A stretch of DNA of 49,415 nucleotides, taken from assembly GCA_016929905.1 (NCBI GenBank), contig JAFGHX010000299.1, forward strand, positions 1 to 49,415, read 5' to 3'. Origin of the DNA: Kiritimatiellia bacterium. GTDB taxonomy: Bacteria > Verrucomicrobiota > Kiritimatiellia > JAFGHX01. Below, one piece after another: positions 33,742 through 42,575 of this stretch. Both the position numbers and the translations under genes were made by a program. Under the pieces are notes generated by a model. The model ran no database searches, had not been told where the DNA came from, and saw nothing but the letters and a program-made list of their open reading frames with translations. Positions within the stretch are counted from its first letter, which is position 1, and the number at the start of each line of letters is the position of its first letter.

Positions 33742-33839
33742 GGCGTTCTCCTGCACGCTGTCTTGTGTCGCCCGTCTTCTGTCCGAATGGGCACGGATCC
33801 GCCTTCGCCAAGGCTACGGCGGACAGGCGAGCCGTGCCC

Positions 33840-34607
33840 CTATGAGGACCTGGCCCGGCCCAGGCCCTGCTCGGCCAGGAACTTCACGCTCTGTTCGACG
33901 GCTTCCATCATGTCGGTGTCGCACCGGTCCAGCTCGACCACGAGCCACTTCAGCGTGTTCGGGTCGGCGGCCTCGATGATCGGGGGCCAATCCATCTTGC
34001 CGGCGCCGACGGCCGTCTGGGCCGGTTCCCGCTCGCACGGCCCGTCCTTGATGTGCAGCAGCGGGATGCGCGGCGCCAGGCCCTTGATGACCTCGGCGGG
34101 ATTCTTCCCGCCGACTCGGGTCCAGTAGGTGTCGAGTTCGCTGTTCAGGTCCGGCGCCCGGCCCATGAGAATCTCGTGCACCGTCTTGCCGTTGAACGCC
34201 GTGTCGAACTCGAATTCGTGGTTGTGCAGAGTGAGCGTCAGGCCTTCGGCCTTGAGCCGAACCGCCGCCTTCTGGAGACGGTCGGCCTCTTCAATCACCT
34301 GTTCTTCCGTCGCCGCCTGTTTGCGGCTGAGCCCGGTTGTGCAGTGTTCGGCGCCCAGCACCTTGGCGGTTTCGATGATCCTCTTCGTGTCGTCCTCGTC
34401 CACGAACTTGCCGCCCGAACTGGGCACGGCCAGGCCCAGATCGTCCAGGACCTTCTTGACCTCCTGCGGCGTCATGCCGAACAGCCCGGCGGGCTCTACG
34501 CCGAGATACCCCATCCCGGCCACTTGCTTCAGGACCCCCACGAAATCGTCCTTGGCCTGTTCGCGAACGGAATACAGTTGCAGTGCGATCGGATACCGTG
34601 CTGCCAT
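33840..34607 (-). CDS. Sugar phosphate isomerase/epimerase family TIM-barrel protein
   Basis: A 255-residue xylose-isomerase-like TIM barrel. Characteristic segments are IALQLYSVREQAKDDF at the N-terminus, GMGYLGVEPAGLFG, LTLTLHNHEFEF (His and Glu of the metal site), ELDTYWTRVGG, PLLHIKDG and WLVVELDRCD. The start at 34607 has GGAGGAGGAG just upstream; a longer frame to 34688 is unsupported. First gene of the minus-strand operon with the Gfo/Idh/MocA enzyme, and divergent from a sulfatase gene. Probably acts on a sugar or cyclitol; substrate unknown. Confidence 0.9.
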   Translation of the reverse strand: MAARYPIALQLYSVREQAKDDFVGVLKQVAGMGYLGVEPAGLFGMTPQEVKKVLDDLGLAVPSSGGKFVDEDDTKRIIETAKVLGAEHCTTGLSRKQAATEEQVIEEADRLQKAAVRLKAEGLTLTLHNHEFEFDTAFNGKTVHEILMGRAPDLNSELDTYWTRVGGKNPAEVIKGLAPRIPLLHIKDGPCEREPAQTAVGAGKMDWPPIIEAADPNTLKWLVVELDRCDTDMMEAVEQSVKFLAEQGLGRARSS

Positions 34608-34806
34608 GTTCTCCTCCTCCGCGGACTGGAAGGTTGGAAGGATGGGGGGGTGGGGCCATGCCGGCCCTGCGCCTTTCCCGTCTTCCATGCTTCCACCCTT
34701 CCCTAATGACCGACTTTCCGCGCCATGTTATGAGAAAAGCGTATCCTTGCAGGCCGTCTGCGCGAAATGGGCACTGTTGCGGGGGTCTTGTCTGGGATTG
34801 CGGGGC

Positions 34807-34838
34807 GCAAATCCGCGGGCGACAGCCCGCGGATTTGC
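34807..34838. repeat. 14-bp-stem hairpin upstream of a sulfatase gene
   Basis: GCAAATCCGCGGGC-GACA-GCCCGCGGATTTGC, a perfect stem with a four-base loop, in the divergent region between the TIM-barrel gene and the sulfatase whose ATG is 51 bases further on. It could be an operator, or a 5'-leader structure if transcription starts upstream. Nearby (34620-34710), GGAAGG and CTTCCA words form a looser self-complementary block. Confidence 0.6.
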
Positions 34839-34889
34839 AGGGTTGATGGTTGAGAGTTGATGGTGCAGAATGTGGAAAGGAGCCGCCGG

Positions 34890-36422
34890 ATGACATCTGG
34901 AAAGCGTCCGAACATTCTGTTTGCCATCTCCGACGATCAGTCCTGGCCGCATGCGAGCGCCTACGGGCATCCGACGATCCGAACGCCGGCATTCGATCGC
35001 GTAGCCCGCGAGGGGGTCCTGTTCACGCACGGGTTCTGCCCGGCTTCTCAGTGCAGCCCGTCGCGTGCGGCGGTATTGACGGGGCGCCAGATCTGGCAAC
35101 TGGCGGAAGCCGGCAGCCAGGACAGCGTGTTCCCCAACACGTTCCCGGTCTACACGGATTTGCTGGAGGCGGCGGGCTACCATCTCGGCTACACCGGCAA
35201 GCCCTGGGCGCCCGGAAACTGGGCGGCCGGCGGCTGGCGGCGCAACCCGTCCGGCCCGGAGTATAACGCGCGCAAGCTGAGGCCGCCGACAACGGGGATC
35301 AGCACCTGCGACTACGCGGCGAACTTCAAGGACTTTCTCGATGCGCGGCCTGCCGGATCGCCGTTCTGCTTCTGGTTCGGTTGCCGCGAACCGCATCGGG
35401 ACTACGAACGCGACTCCGGGATCCGGGCAGGCAAGGACGTTCGGGCCTGCGTTGTGCCGCCCTACCTGCCCGACGTGGATGTGGTGCGCCGGGATTTGCT
35501 GGACTACGAACTGGAAATCGAATGGTTCGACGCGCAGCTCGGGCTGATGCTGGACCGGCTCGCGCAGAACGGGGAGTTGGAGAACACGCTGGTGGCCGTC
35601 ACCAGCGACAACGGCATGCCGTTCCCGCGTGCGAAGGCGAACCTGTACGAACAGAGCACGCGCGTGCCGCTCGCCGTGTGCTGGGGCGGCCACATTTGCG
35701 GCGGACGCGCCGTCGACGATCTCGTCAGCTTGGTCGACCTGGCACCCACCTTCCTCGAGGCTGCCGGCCTTGCGCCCCCCGGCGCGATGAGCGGGCGAAG
35801 CCTGATGAACGTATTGAAGGCCGCGCGGAGCGGCTGCGTGGATGCCGAGCGGAACCGCGTCTACCTCGGGAAGGAGCGGCACAACCACGCGCGGTTCGAC
35901 AACGTGGGATATCCCAGCCGCGCCATCCGGACGCCGGATCACCTCTACATTCGCAATTTCAAGCCCGACCGGTGGCCGCTGGGCGATCCGCCCGAATTCT
36001 TGTGCCACACCAAGATGGCGAACCCGTGCAAGGCATTCATCCTGGAACATCAGCGCGAGGAATCGATCGCGCCGTTCTATGCCATCACCTACGCCAAACG
36101 GCGGCCGGAGGAGCTCTTTGCCGTGCGCGACGATCCGTTCTGCCTGCGCAACCTGGCTCAGGATGCCGATTTCGCCGCGCTCAAGCAGCGGCTGTGGCGG
36201 GAATTGGAGTGCGTGCTTCGCGAGCAGGCCGACCCGCGCGTGTTGGGCTATGGCGACATCTGGGACAGCTATCCGTATTTCGGCCCGATCGAGCGATCGC
36301 TCGGCGGGTTCAACGAGAAGGGGGCCTACAACCCCGAGTTCTGGCGCCGCGCCTGTGAGCACGCGCCGGAAGGCGCGATGCCACCCGACCCGCCCGCGGG
36401 ACCGACGCGAGACGGTGGATGA
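34890..36422 (+). CDS. Type I sulfatase, N-sulfoglucosamine sulfohydrolase-like
   Basis: A 510-residue sulfatase. PNILFAISDDQSWPHASAYG holds the first metal aspartates, C55-SPSR is the formylglycine maturation site, and TSDNGMPFPRAKANLYEQS contains the later Asp-Asn metal pair. The TSDNGMPFPRAK block is typical of SGSH-like (S1_8) enzymes, so a glycosaminoglycan- or fucan-type sulfated sugar is plausible. The start at 34890 follows GGAAAGGAG. No signal peptide is seen, so it is predicted cytoplasmic. It is divergent from the sugar isomerase operon, which suggests the two sides handle one substrate. Confidence 0.9.
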   Translation: MTSGKRPNILFAISDDQSWPHASAYGHPTIRTPAFDRVAREGVLFTHGFCPASQCSPSRAAVLTGRQIWQLAEAGSQDSVFPNTFPVYTDLLEAAGYHLGYTGKPWAPGNWAAGGWRRNPSGPEYNARKLRPPTTGISTCDYAANFKDFLDARPAGSPFCFWFGCREPHRDYERDSGIRAGKDVRACVVPPYLPDVDVVRRDLLDYELEIEWFDAQLGLMLDRLAQNGELENTLVAVTSDNGMPFPRAKANLYEQSTRVPLAVCWGGHICGGRAVDDLVSLVDLAPTFLEAAGLAPPGAMSGRSLMNVLKAARSGCVDAERNRVYLGKERHNHARFDNVGYPSRAIRTPDHLYIRNFKPDRWPLGDPPEFLCHTKMANPCKAFILEHQREESIAPFYAITYAKRRPEELFAVRDDPFCLRNLAQDADFAALKQRLWRELECVLREQADPRVLGYGDIWDSYPYFGPIERSLGGFNEKGAYNPEFWRRACEHAPEGAMPPDPPAGPTRDGG

Positions 36423-36849
36423 GGTTCAGGCGCCGGGTTTCGGGTGTCAGGATCCTTCATCCAATGGCTTCCCTGCTGACACCTGACACCGGAAACCTGA
36501 AACCCAACGCGCGGCGCCGTATTCCGGGTTCGCACGTCAATCGGCGCGTTCCAGCAGCAGCACCGCGTCGTCCCAGTGCGCCGGCTTGACGAACGTGGCC
36601 GTTCCCGTGTTCGGGACCCGTGTGGGCCGATTCGGCTTGAACGCACCGCTCGTCGTGCGGAACCCGCGTGCCCGCATTGGAGCGGGAAAGGTGCGCATAA
36701 TGGGGGCGGTTGCCGCCGATCTGTCGGGGATGGCGGCCGGCGCGGGCGTTGACCCGGCCTCCTGCGCCGAATCGGTCTCGCGCTCCGATGTCGCCCCTCG
36801 TGCGTGCCGTGCAGGCGATTCACGTCTTTTGCGTCGTCTTGACACCTCC
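36423..36849. other. Intergenic region with an inverted GGGTTTC/GTGTCAGG repeat
   Basis: No confident gene. Right after the sulfatase stop, 36435-36451 pairs with 36482-36497 (CCTGACACCGGAAACC) with one mismatch, and further ACCTGAAACCC words follow: another self-complementary word block. Between 36537 and 36698 a 53-codon minus-strand frame (MRTFPAPMRARGF...HWDDAVLLLERAD) has high third-position GC but no ribosome site or recognised family. The opposite strand is equally open, so I do not call it as a gene. Confidence 0.4.
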
Positions 36850-36881
36850 TTGACACTTGCGGTCCCGGCTTGGTTTACAAT
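36850..36881 (+). promoter_or_regulatory. Candidate promoter for the secretin-N-like gene
   Basis: TTGACA (36850-36855) is followed by TTTACA at 18 bases or TACAAT (36876-36881) at 20 bases. This is the only good AT-rich -10 in the spacer and lies about 105 bases before the ATG at 36987. The spacing is not ideal, so the exact -10 is uncertain. Confidence 0.4.
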
Positions 36882-36986
36882 AGTGCGCGTTGGCAGGAGG
36901 CATTCCTGATTCCGAGGGCGGCACCCCGGTCGGCTGATGATGACGCGCGATCGTTGAACGTCTACGCATGACGCCAGGAGGCAGAG

Positions 36987-37718
36987 ATGAACGCAAGAGC
37001 ATGTTGGTTCGTGGCCGTTGCGGCCGTTGCCGGCCTGGCCGGGACGCGCGTCGCGGCCGGCCCGGAATCGGCCCTCAAGAAGAAGATGGAACGTATCATC
37101 GTCCCGACGGTCGAGTTCCGCCAGGCGAACGTGGTCGACGTGGTCAAATTCATGGCGGAGATGAGCGTGCAACTGGACCCCGAACCGGACCCGGCCCGGA
37201 AGGGCGTGAACTTCATCTTGAACCTCGGTTCAGGCGGCAAGGACGGCGCGCAGGTGGACGTGCCGCAGGTGACCTTGAGACTGCGGCGCATTTCTCTGCT
37301 CAAGCTGCTCGATTACATTACCCGCGTGGCCAACCTCAAGTACCGGATCGACAAGCACGTGGTGATGATCGTGCCGGCGGACGCGCCCGACGGCCCGCTC
37401 GTCACCCGGATATACCCCGTGCCGCCGACATTCGGCGACTGGCTGCGCCGCGCCGGCGAGCAGGAGGACCAGACGGCCGACCCTTTCGCTGAAGCGGGCC
37501 TGCACCCGCGGCGGCTGGGCGCCGAGGCGCACAAGATCCGCCATGTGCAGGCAGGGGCGGGGAATGCCACCGCGCTGTTGGCGCAGATGGGCGTGCCGTT
37601 TCCCGATGGCGCGTCGGCGACCTACAGCCCCGCGATCAGCAAACTGATCGTCCGCAACACAGGCGAAAACCAGGCGATCCTCGCTGAGATCCTGGCCCAT
37701 CTCGGCGCCGGGCTGTGA
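36987..37718 (+). CDS. Exported secretin-N/STN-like domain protein
   Basis: A 243-residue protein with a signal peptide (ACWFVAVAAVAGLAGTRVAAG) and an AGGAGG ribosome site. The body has the pattern of the short N-domains found in secretins and TonB receptors: IIVPTVEFRQANVVDVVKFMAEMS, then a linker, VPQVTLRLRRISLLKLLDYITRVANLKYRIDKHVVMIVP, and a second fold toward the C-terminus (YSPAISKLIVRNTGENQAILAEILAHL). No secretin barrel is present. Related stand-alone proteins are, to my knowledge, common in PVC bacteria with unknown function. It sits between two sulfatase genes on the same strand and may be part of an export or envelope assembly. Confidence 0.75.
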   Translation: MNARACWFVAVAAVAGLAGTRVAAGPESALKKKMERIIVPTVEFRQANVVDVVKFMAEMSVQLDPEPDPARKGVNFILNLGSGGKDGAQVDVPQVTLRLRRISLLKLLDYITRVANLKYRIDKHVVMIVPADAPDGPLVTRIYPVPPTFGDWLRRAGEQEDQTADPFAEAGLHPRRLGAEAHKIRHVQAGAGNATALLAQMGVPFPDGASATYSPAISKLIVRNTGENQAILAEILAHLGAGL

Positions 37719-37964
37719 CCAACGCCCGGCGCGTGGCGGCGGCTGCCGGATACCGGGCACCGGACCGTGTCCGCCGCAGGCCCCGCGGCGGCGGATGCCG
37801 CGTGCCGCGCGCCGGGCAGATGCACGTAGGCCCGCCGATATCCCTCCCCCCGCCTTCACGCTTGACGGGGATGCGGCTCAACCGCAAGATGATTCCGGAC
37901 CGGGGGCAATGCGTCCGCCGCCGGCGAGTTGATTCGAGAACGGTACGTCCAGGAAAGGGCCACG

Positions 37965-39479
37965 ATGAAGAAGCCGAACGTCCTCATTTTCATGGCCGAC
38001 CATCTGATCGGCGACGTCACACGCAAGGATCATCCGTGCATCACGCCGAACCTGGACCGGTTCGGGGCCGAGGGTGTGCGGTTCGAGTCGACCTTCTGCA
38101 CCGCGCCGCACTGCTGCCCGTCGCGCGCCTCGTTCCAGACCGGCGAGTACCCCTCGACGCACGGCGTGTGGAACAACGTGTCGAACCGGTGCGCGATCTC
38201 GCAGAAGCTGAACGCCGGGATCCGGACGCTTGGCCAGTATCTCAAGGAAGCGGGCTACACGATGGGCTACTCCGGCAAGTGGCACGTCTCGGAGTGGGAA
38301 TGGCCGGCGGACTTCGGGTGGCGCGAATTCCACGTGCGGAAGCATCAGCGGCCGCCGGAGATCGACTCCCGAATTGCGGCCTACGACGCGCAAGCCCGGG
38401 AGAAGAAGGCGCCGCCCGCGACGGACGGGACGATTCAGCGGCCGGGCTGGGGAAACCTGCAGTATTACGGCACTCGCGAGTCGGAACCCGATCCCGTCAA
38501 CCCGGAGATTACGCACGGGATTGAAGGCCTGAAGACACTGGCCGCCGAAGGCGAACCGTGGGCGATGATGATCTCGACCAACGTGCCGCACGATCCGCAC
38601 GTCGCGCCGGACGTGTATGTGGAACTGTATGAGAACAGCGCCGTGAATCTGCCCGCGAGCTGGCTCGACGACCTCCGCGACAAGCCGCGCATCTGCCAAC
38701 GCATGCGCAACCAGTACTGGGACCAGATGTCCGAGGCCCAGTCCGCGGAATGCCTGAAACGGTTCTGGGCCAAGTGCACGATGGTCGACGCCTGGTTCGG
38801 CAAGATCCTCGCCGCGCTCGAGCAGACCGGCCAGGCGGACGACACGCTGGTCATCTTCACCTCGGACCACGGCGATTACGCCGGCGCGCACGGGCTCTGG
38901 GCCAAGGGGATCCCCTGCTACAGAGAAGCGTATGCCATTCCCGGCATCGTCCGCTGGAAGAACGGCATCCGGAACCCCGGCCGCGTGGTGAAGGACCTGG
39001 TGTCCATCTGCGATTTCATGCCCACGATCGTCGAGGCGGCGACCGGCGCGGCGCCGGCGGTGTTCGGCCGCAGCCTGCTGCCCTATCTGCGCGACGAGCA
39101 GGACGTGCCCTGGCGCGACGCCCTGTTCACGCAATGCAACGGCGTGGAACTCTACTACACGCAGCGCAGCGTGTTCACGCGGGACTGGAAGCTCGTGTAC
39201 AACGGCTTCGATTTCGACGAGCTGTACGACCTGCGCAACGATCCCGGCGAAACCGTGAACCTGGCTTTCCCCGACCGCTACCCGCAGCGGGGCCGGGCGC
39301 CGGGCGAGGAGTTCGTTCCCTGGCCGCGGCTCACGCCCGAACTCGAGGCCGTGCGGCGCGAGCTGTACGCCAAGCTGTGGGCCTTCGCCCGCGCGAACGA
39401 GGACCACTTCCTCTACACCCCCTACATCACGACCTCGCAGGCCGCGTATGGGCCGCTGCTGGGTGTTGAGGGACCGTAG
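37965..39479 (+). CDS. Type I sulfatase with CCPSR maturation motif
   Basis: A 504-residue sulfatase. PNVLIFMADHLIGD is the first metal strand; C50-C-P-S-R is the formylglycine site, with Cys in the variable position; GYSGKWHVSEW holds the Lys/His substrate region; TSDHGDYAGAHGLW is the later metal block; and RDWKLVYNGF...ELYDLRNDPGE is the C-terminal subdomain. The start at 37965 has AGGAAAGGG upstream. No signal peptide is seen. A weak TTGACG-17-CAAGAT promoter lies at 37862-37890. The TAG stop falls in the first unit of a 21-copy 8-bp tandem repeat, so the last codons (EGP) are probably repeat-derived. Confidence 0.9.
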   Translation: MKKPNVLIFMADHLIGDVTRKDHPCITPNLDRFGAEGVRFESTFCTAPHCCPSRASFQTGEYPSTHGVWNNVSNRCAISQKLNAGIRTLGQYLKEAGYTMGYSGKWHVSEWEWPADFGWREFHVRKHQRPPEIDSRIAAYDAQAREKKAPPATDGTIQRPGWGNLQYYGTRESEPDPVNPEITHGIEGLKTLAAEGEPWAMMISTNVPHDPHVAPDVYVELYENSAVNLPASWLDDLRDKPRICQRMRNQYWDQMSEAQSAECLKRFWAKCTMVDAWFGKILAALEQTGQADDTLVIFTSDHGDYAGAHGLWAKGIPCYREAYAIPGIVRWKNGIRNPGRVVKDLVSICDFMPTIVEAATGAAPAVFGRSLLPYLRDEQDVPWRDALFTQCNGVELYYTQRSVFTRDWKLVYNGFDFDELYDLRNDPGETVNLAFPDRYPQRGRAPGEEFVPWPRLTPELEAVRRELYAKLWAFARANEDHFLYTPYITTSQAAYGPLLGVEGP

Positions 39480-39643
39480 GACCGTGGGACTGTGGGACCG
39501 TGGGACCGTGGGACCGTGGGACCGTGGGACTGTGGGACCGTGGGACCGTAGGACCGTGGGACTGTGGGACTGTGGGACTGTGGGACCGTGGGACTGTGGG
39601 ACTGTGGGACTGTGGGACCGTGGGACTGTGGGACCGTGGGACC
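39473..39643 (+). repeat. 8-bp tandem repeat, 21 copies of ACYGTGGG
   Basis: Twenty-one consecutive 8-base units of ACCGTGGG or ACTGTGGG run from 39473 to 39640, with a partial ACC after. Two units (first and tenth) are ACCGTAGG. The first unit supplies the TAG stop of the upstream sulfatase gene, and the array ends 22 bases before the 3' end of the opposing gene. Because eight is not a multiple of three, each frame reads the same repeating peptide (GTVGLWDR-like). It is very likely length-variable by slippage. There are no spacers, so it is not a CRISPR. Confidence 0.95.
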
Positions 39644-39665
39644 TCGGCTTTGAGTCGGTTCGGGC

Positions 39666-41279
39666 CTACTCCGGCTTGGGGAGGAGTCTCTTCTCCTGAT
39701 TGTTCCACTCCGTCTTCTCGAGCACGGACGAATCGAAGCTCGAGGTGGCCGCCCACTCTGGCCTGGGGGACGCACCGTAGCTGCGCAGGACGACAATCGC
39801 ATAGGACCAGTCGAGCTGCTCCTTGCCGCCGACAGCGGGGACAAAGAAGAGTATCTCGACCGGGTCTGTACCCCTGCGAAAGGCTTCGTCCAGGGAGCAT
39901 TCTTCTTTCGTCTTCAGCTTGCGAGTGACCGCGCGGCTGAGTTCGCGCGTCAGCAGCGGCTTCCCCGCGTTGTCCAACAGATAGCAGTGCGAGCTGAAGT
40001 GTCCGTCGGGCGTCTTGCGGCTGGGCCAGACCACGGCCCGGACGACCTCAGCCTTCCGTTTCTTGACCGTCTCATTGTCATACACGATGTAGGCAGCTTG
40101 CTCGTATGCGGCGCGCGAGACTTCGATCGTGAACAGGGCGTCATCGCCGTTCGAGACCGTGTTCTTTGCGGCGCGGGCTGAGGGTGCGGTGTCTCGGCGT
40201 CGGTCATCCGGGAGGAAGCTTTCGGCAAAGACGGGGAGCAGGTCGTTCCATGTCTCGAGCATCGACAGACTGCTCCGTAGCCGTGCCCGGTACTGCTGCG
40301 TGCTCAGGCGAAGGCGTTGCGTCTTCTCGTGCACGAGCCGGGGAATCTGTCCAAGTGCATCCACGAGGCCGCGCGCATGGATCCGCACGGAGTGGCTTGT
40401 CGCGCTGTGTGCCTCGGCATTCTCAAAGTACTCTACGTAATGCCGGCTGATCTTCAGCAAGAGGTCGGCGTAGGCCGCATCCCGGTAGCGCTTGGCGCGG
40501 AGCGTTTCGCGGCTGGCCTGCATGGCGTTGAAGCCGACAAGTGCCCTCTGCGGCGACGTGTCCAGCCAGCGGGCGATCTGGTGCGTGTCGTGCAGGAAGA
40601 GTTCGATGTCGCGCAGCGCCGCTGCCTGTGCGTATAGCGCGGCGTACGGGACCTCCACCCACTTCAGATTCTTCGACAACACGAGCCCTTCCCGTTTTGG
40701 CTTTTCGGAAAGCAGCGCTCTTGCATACCAGGGGTCCCGGTCGTACCCCTCGCGATACTCCGCGACCCCGACGAGTGCACCCAGCGCGTTCAGGATCGGG
40801 GCGCCTGTGCTGTGCTCGCGGAACTGTGCGTTGATCCCGAATACGCCCGCGCGGGGCTCCACGGCGACGTCCCCCTCCTGCCGAGTGATCGATCCCATGC
40901 CGCCTTCGTCGCTGTACAGGCAGACCTTCATGCCTTTGTGCGGGGGAGCTGCGGCCTTTGACAGCGCCGCCACGTCCGAGTCCGGGATGCGGAGCCGGAC
41001 GAGGTCGCATGTGTCCGCAAGTTCGATCAGATCCGGTCTGAATTTTTGACCCGCCCGCGATCGGATCTCAATGGCCTTCGCGGCTTCAATGACCCGGCTA
41101 CAGGTCACCACATAGTTGCTGCCGCCGAACTTGCAGACGAAACCGGTCCCGCGCGTCAGATCTGTTTCGATGAGAACGACCGAATCGAGGGGCGTGTCGG
41201 GGGTTTCGGCCGCCTGTGTCCAGCGCGCGAGCAGACCGCACAAACCACACAAGAACAGCCTGTAGTACGACCTCTGCAT
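39666..41279 (-). CDS. Exported trypsin-fold protein with degenerate catalytic triad
   Basis: A 537-residue protein with a signal peptide (YRLFLCGLCGLLARWTQAAE). Residues about 32-175 follow the S1 trypsin-like pattern: DSVVLIETDLTRGTGFVCKFGG, VVTCSRVIE where VTNxHVV is expected, CDLVRLRIP with the conserved Asp (D92), and REHSTGAPILNALGALVGV where GNSGGPLxN is expected. Arg62 replaces the catalytic His and Thr158 the catalytic Ser, so peptidase activity is unlikely. The C-terminal 350 residues are helical then mixed and not recognised. It is convergent with the sulfatase and repeat array. It may be a binding or scaffolding pseudoprotease. Confidence 0.7.
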   Translation of the reverse strand: MQRSYYRLFLCGLCGLLARWTQAAETPDTPLDSVVLIETDLTRGTGFVCKFGGSNYVVTCSRVIEAAKAIEIRSRAGQKFRPDLIELADTCDLVRLRIPDSDVAALSKAAAPPHKGMKVCLYSDEGGMGSITRQEGDVAVEPRAGVFGINAQFREHSTGAPILNALGALVGVAEYREGYDRDPWYARALLSEKPKREGLVLSKNLKWVEVPYAALYAQAAALRDIELFLHDTHQIARWLDTSPQRALVGFNAMQASRETLRAKRYRDAAYADLLLKISRHYVEYFENAEAHSATSHSVRIHARGLVDALGQIPRLVHEKTQRLRLSTQQYRARLRSSLSMLETWNDLLPVFAESFLPDDRRRDTAPSARAAKNTVSNGDDALFTIEVSRAAYEQAAYIVYDNETVKKRKAEVVRAVVWPSRKTPDGHFSSHCYLLDNAGKPLLTRELSRAVTRKLKTKEECSLDEAFRRGTDPVEILFFVPAVGGKEQLDWSYAIVVLRSYGASPRPEWAATSSFDSSVLEKTEWNNQEKRLLPKPE

Positions 41280-41519
41280 CCATGCGCCCCTGTGCCGTGC
41301 ACGCCGCCGTCAGAGCCACGCACCGACGGCTGGGATACTACACGAAAGACAGGATTGTTCAAGTCGTTCTCGCGAAACAGAGACGCTTGATCACGCCGTC
41401 TCGGCACGTTTCGAGCGTTGCCCGACGGGAGAGACGGAGTGATAGGGGCGTATGTTCCTCGAGCCAAAGCCGCACCGCCGGTCATCGAGCGTCGCCCGCC
41501 CCGCAGACCGGGCTTCAAC

Positions 41520-42536
41520 TCACACCGTGAACACGACCTTGAACGCCTCGCGTGTTCTCACGCGTGCGTAGCCTTCGTCGAACCGAGCCATGGGCAGCAC
41601 GTCGGAGTAGTAATCTTTCGGGTCGATCTTGCCGGTCTCGATCAGCCCGCACACCTCGTCGTGCACGGCATGCTCGCCGACCGGGAACTGGAGGATGTGA
41701 AGGCTGGTGTTGTTGCGTATGTCCGCGATCGACAGGTCCATGTCGTCGTGGTGCAGCACGCCGAACACGCACACTTTGCCGTTATCCTTCAGCCGCGGAA
41801 AGCTTTGCCGGATGATCGTCGTGCTGCCGACCGCGTCGATCACGAGGTCGAACCGGCGGTTGCCGAGCGCCGTTTCCAGGTCGGTGCTTTTCTCGTTGAC
41901 GACAAGGTCCGCGCCGCCTGTCGCCCGGATCTTCGCCAGGCGGCTGTCCCAGTGCCCGACGGTCACGACGCGCGCGGCGCCCATCAGCTTCATGAACCGC
42001 ACCAGCGCCAGCCCGATCGGCCCGTCGCCGAACGTCAGCACGTCCATCCCGTCCCGGACCCCGAAATTGCGCAACGCGCTGAACGCCTCCTTCAGCGTGA
42101 GGAGCACAGCCGCGTCTTCGTAGCTCATCCCCGCCGGAATTCGCGCCGTCAGCCGCGCGCGCGGATGCAAGCCCGGCGCCCCGTCCGCGGCCATCGCCTT
42201 CGTGTCCTGCGCAATGCCGTACTCCGCAAACTGGCCCAGCACGATGCCGTAGGTGTTGCCGGGCAGGCGCAGAACCGGGTCCGTCACGCCGTCGCCGATC
42301 TTCAGGTTCCGCACCTTGGGGCCCAGCTCGACGATTTCGCCGACGCCCTCGTGGCCCAACACGATCGGGTAGCGGCCCAGCAGCCCTTTCATGTGGCCTT
42401 CGATCATCTTGGTGTCCGTACTGTTGCAGAACCCGCACGCCTTCACCTTCACCAGCGCCTCGTAAGGGCCGATTTCGGGCGCTGGGACGTCCCTGAGCGC
42501 CAGCTTGCCCGGCTCGTCTACAATGATTGCTTTCAT
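41520..42536 (-). CDS. Zinc-dependent alcohol dehydrogenase (MDR family)
   Basis: A 338-residue medium-chain dehydrogenase. The N-terminal catalytic domain has CGFCNSTD (catalytic zinc Cys) and LGHEGVGEI (His-Glu). The cofactor domain has VLTFGDGPIGLALVRFMKLMG as the Rossmann glycine motif. The four-Cys structural zinc loop of classical ADHs is absent, as in sorbitol/threonine-type relatives. It follows the glycyl radical enzyme gene by 147 bases on the same strand, so the two may act in series, the radical enzyme making an aldehyde that this enzyme reduces. That link is inferred from order only. Confidence 0.9.
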   Translation of the reverse strand: MKAIIVDEPGKLALRDVPAPEIGPYEALVKVKACGFCNSTDTKMIEGHMKGLLGRYPIVLGHEGVGEIVELGPKVRNLKIGDGVTDPVLRLPGNTYGIVLGQFAEYGIAQDTKAMAADGAPGLHPRARLTARIPAGMSYEDAAVLLTLKEAFSALRNFGVRDGMDVLTFGDGPIGLALVRFMKLMGAARVVTVGHWDSRLAKIRATGGADLVVNEKSTDLETALGNRRFDLVIDAVGSTTIIRQSFPRLKDNGKVCVFGVLHHDDMDLSIADIRNNTSLHILQFPVGEHAVHDEVCGLIETGKIDPKDYYSDVLPMARFDEGYARVRTREAFKVVFTV

Positions 42537-42575
42537 GCGTGTGTCTCCTGTCTTGTGGGGGCTCTCGGTTGACTA

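Noticed and set aside
36537..36698. A 53-codon minus-strand gene in the spacer after the second sulfatase
   Set aside because: High third-position GC is seen on both strands here, and there is no ribosome site, family or conserved neighbour to support it.
39473..39643. CRISPR array or coding repeat protein
   Set aside because: The units are contiguous 8-mers without spacers, and the open frames across them simply reflect a period not divisible by three.
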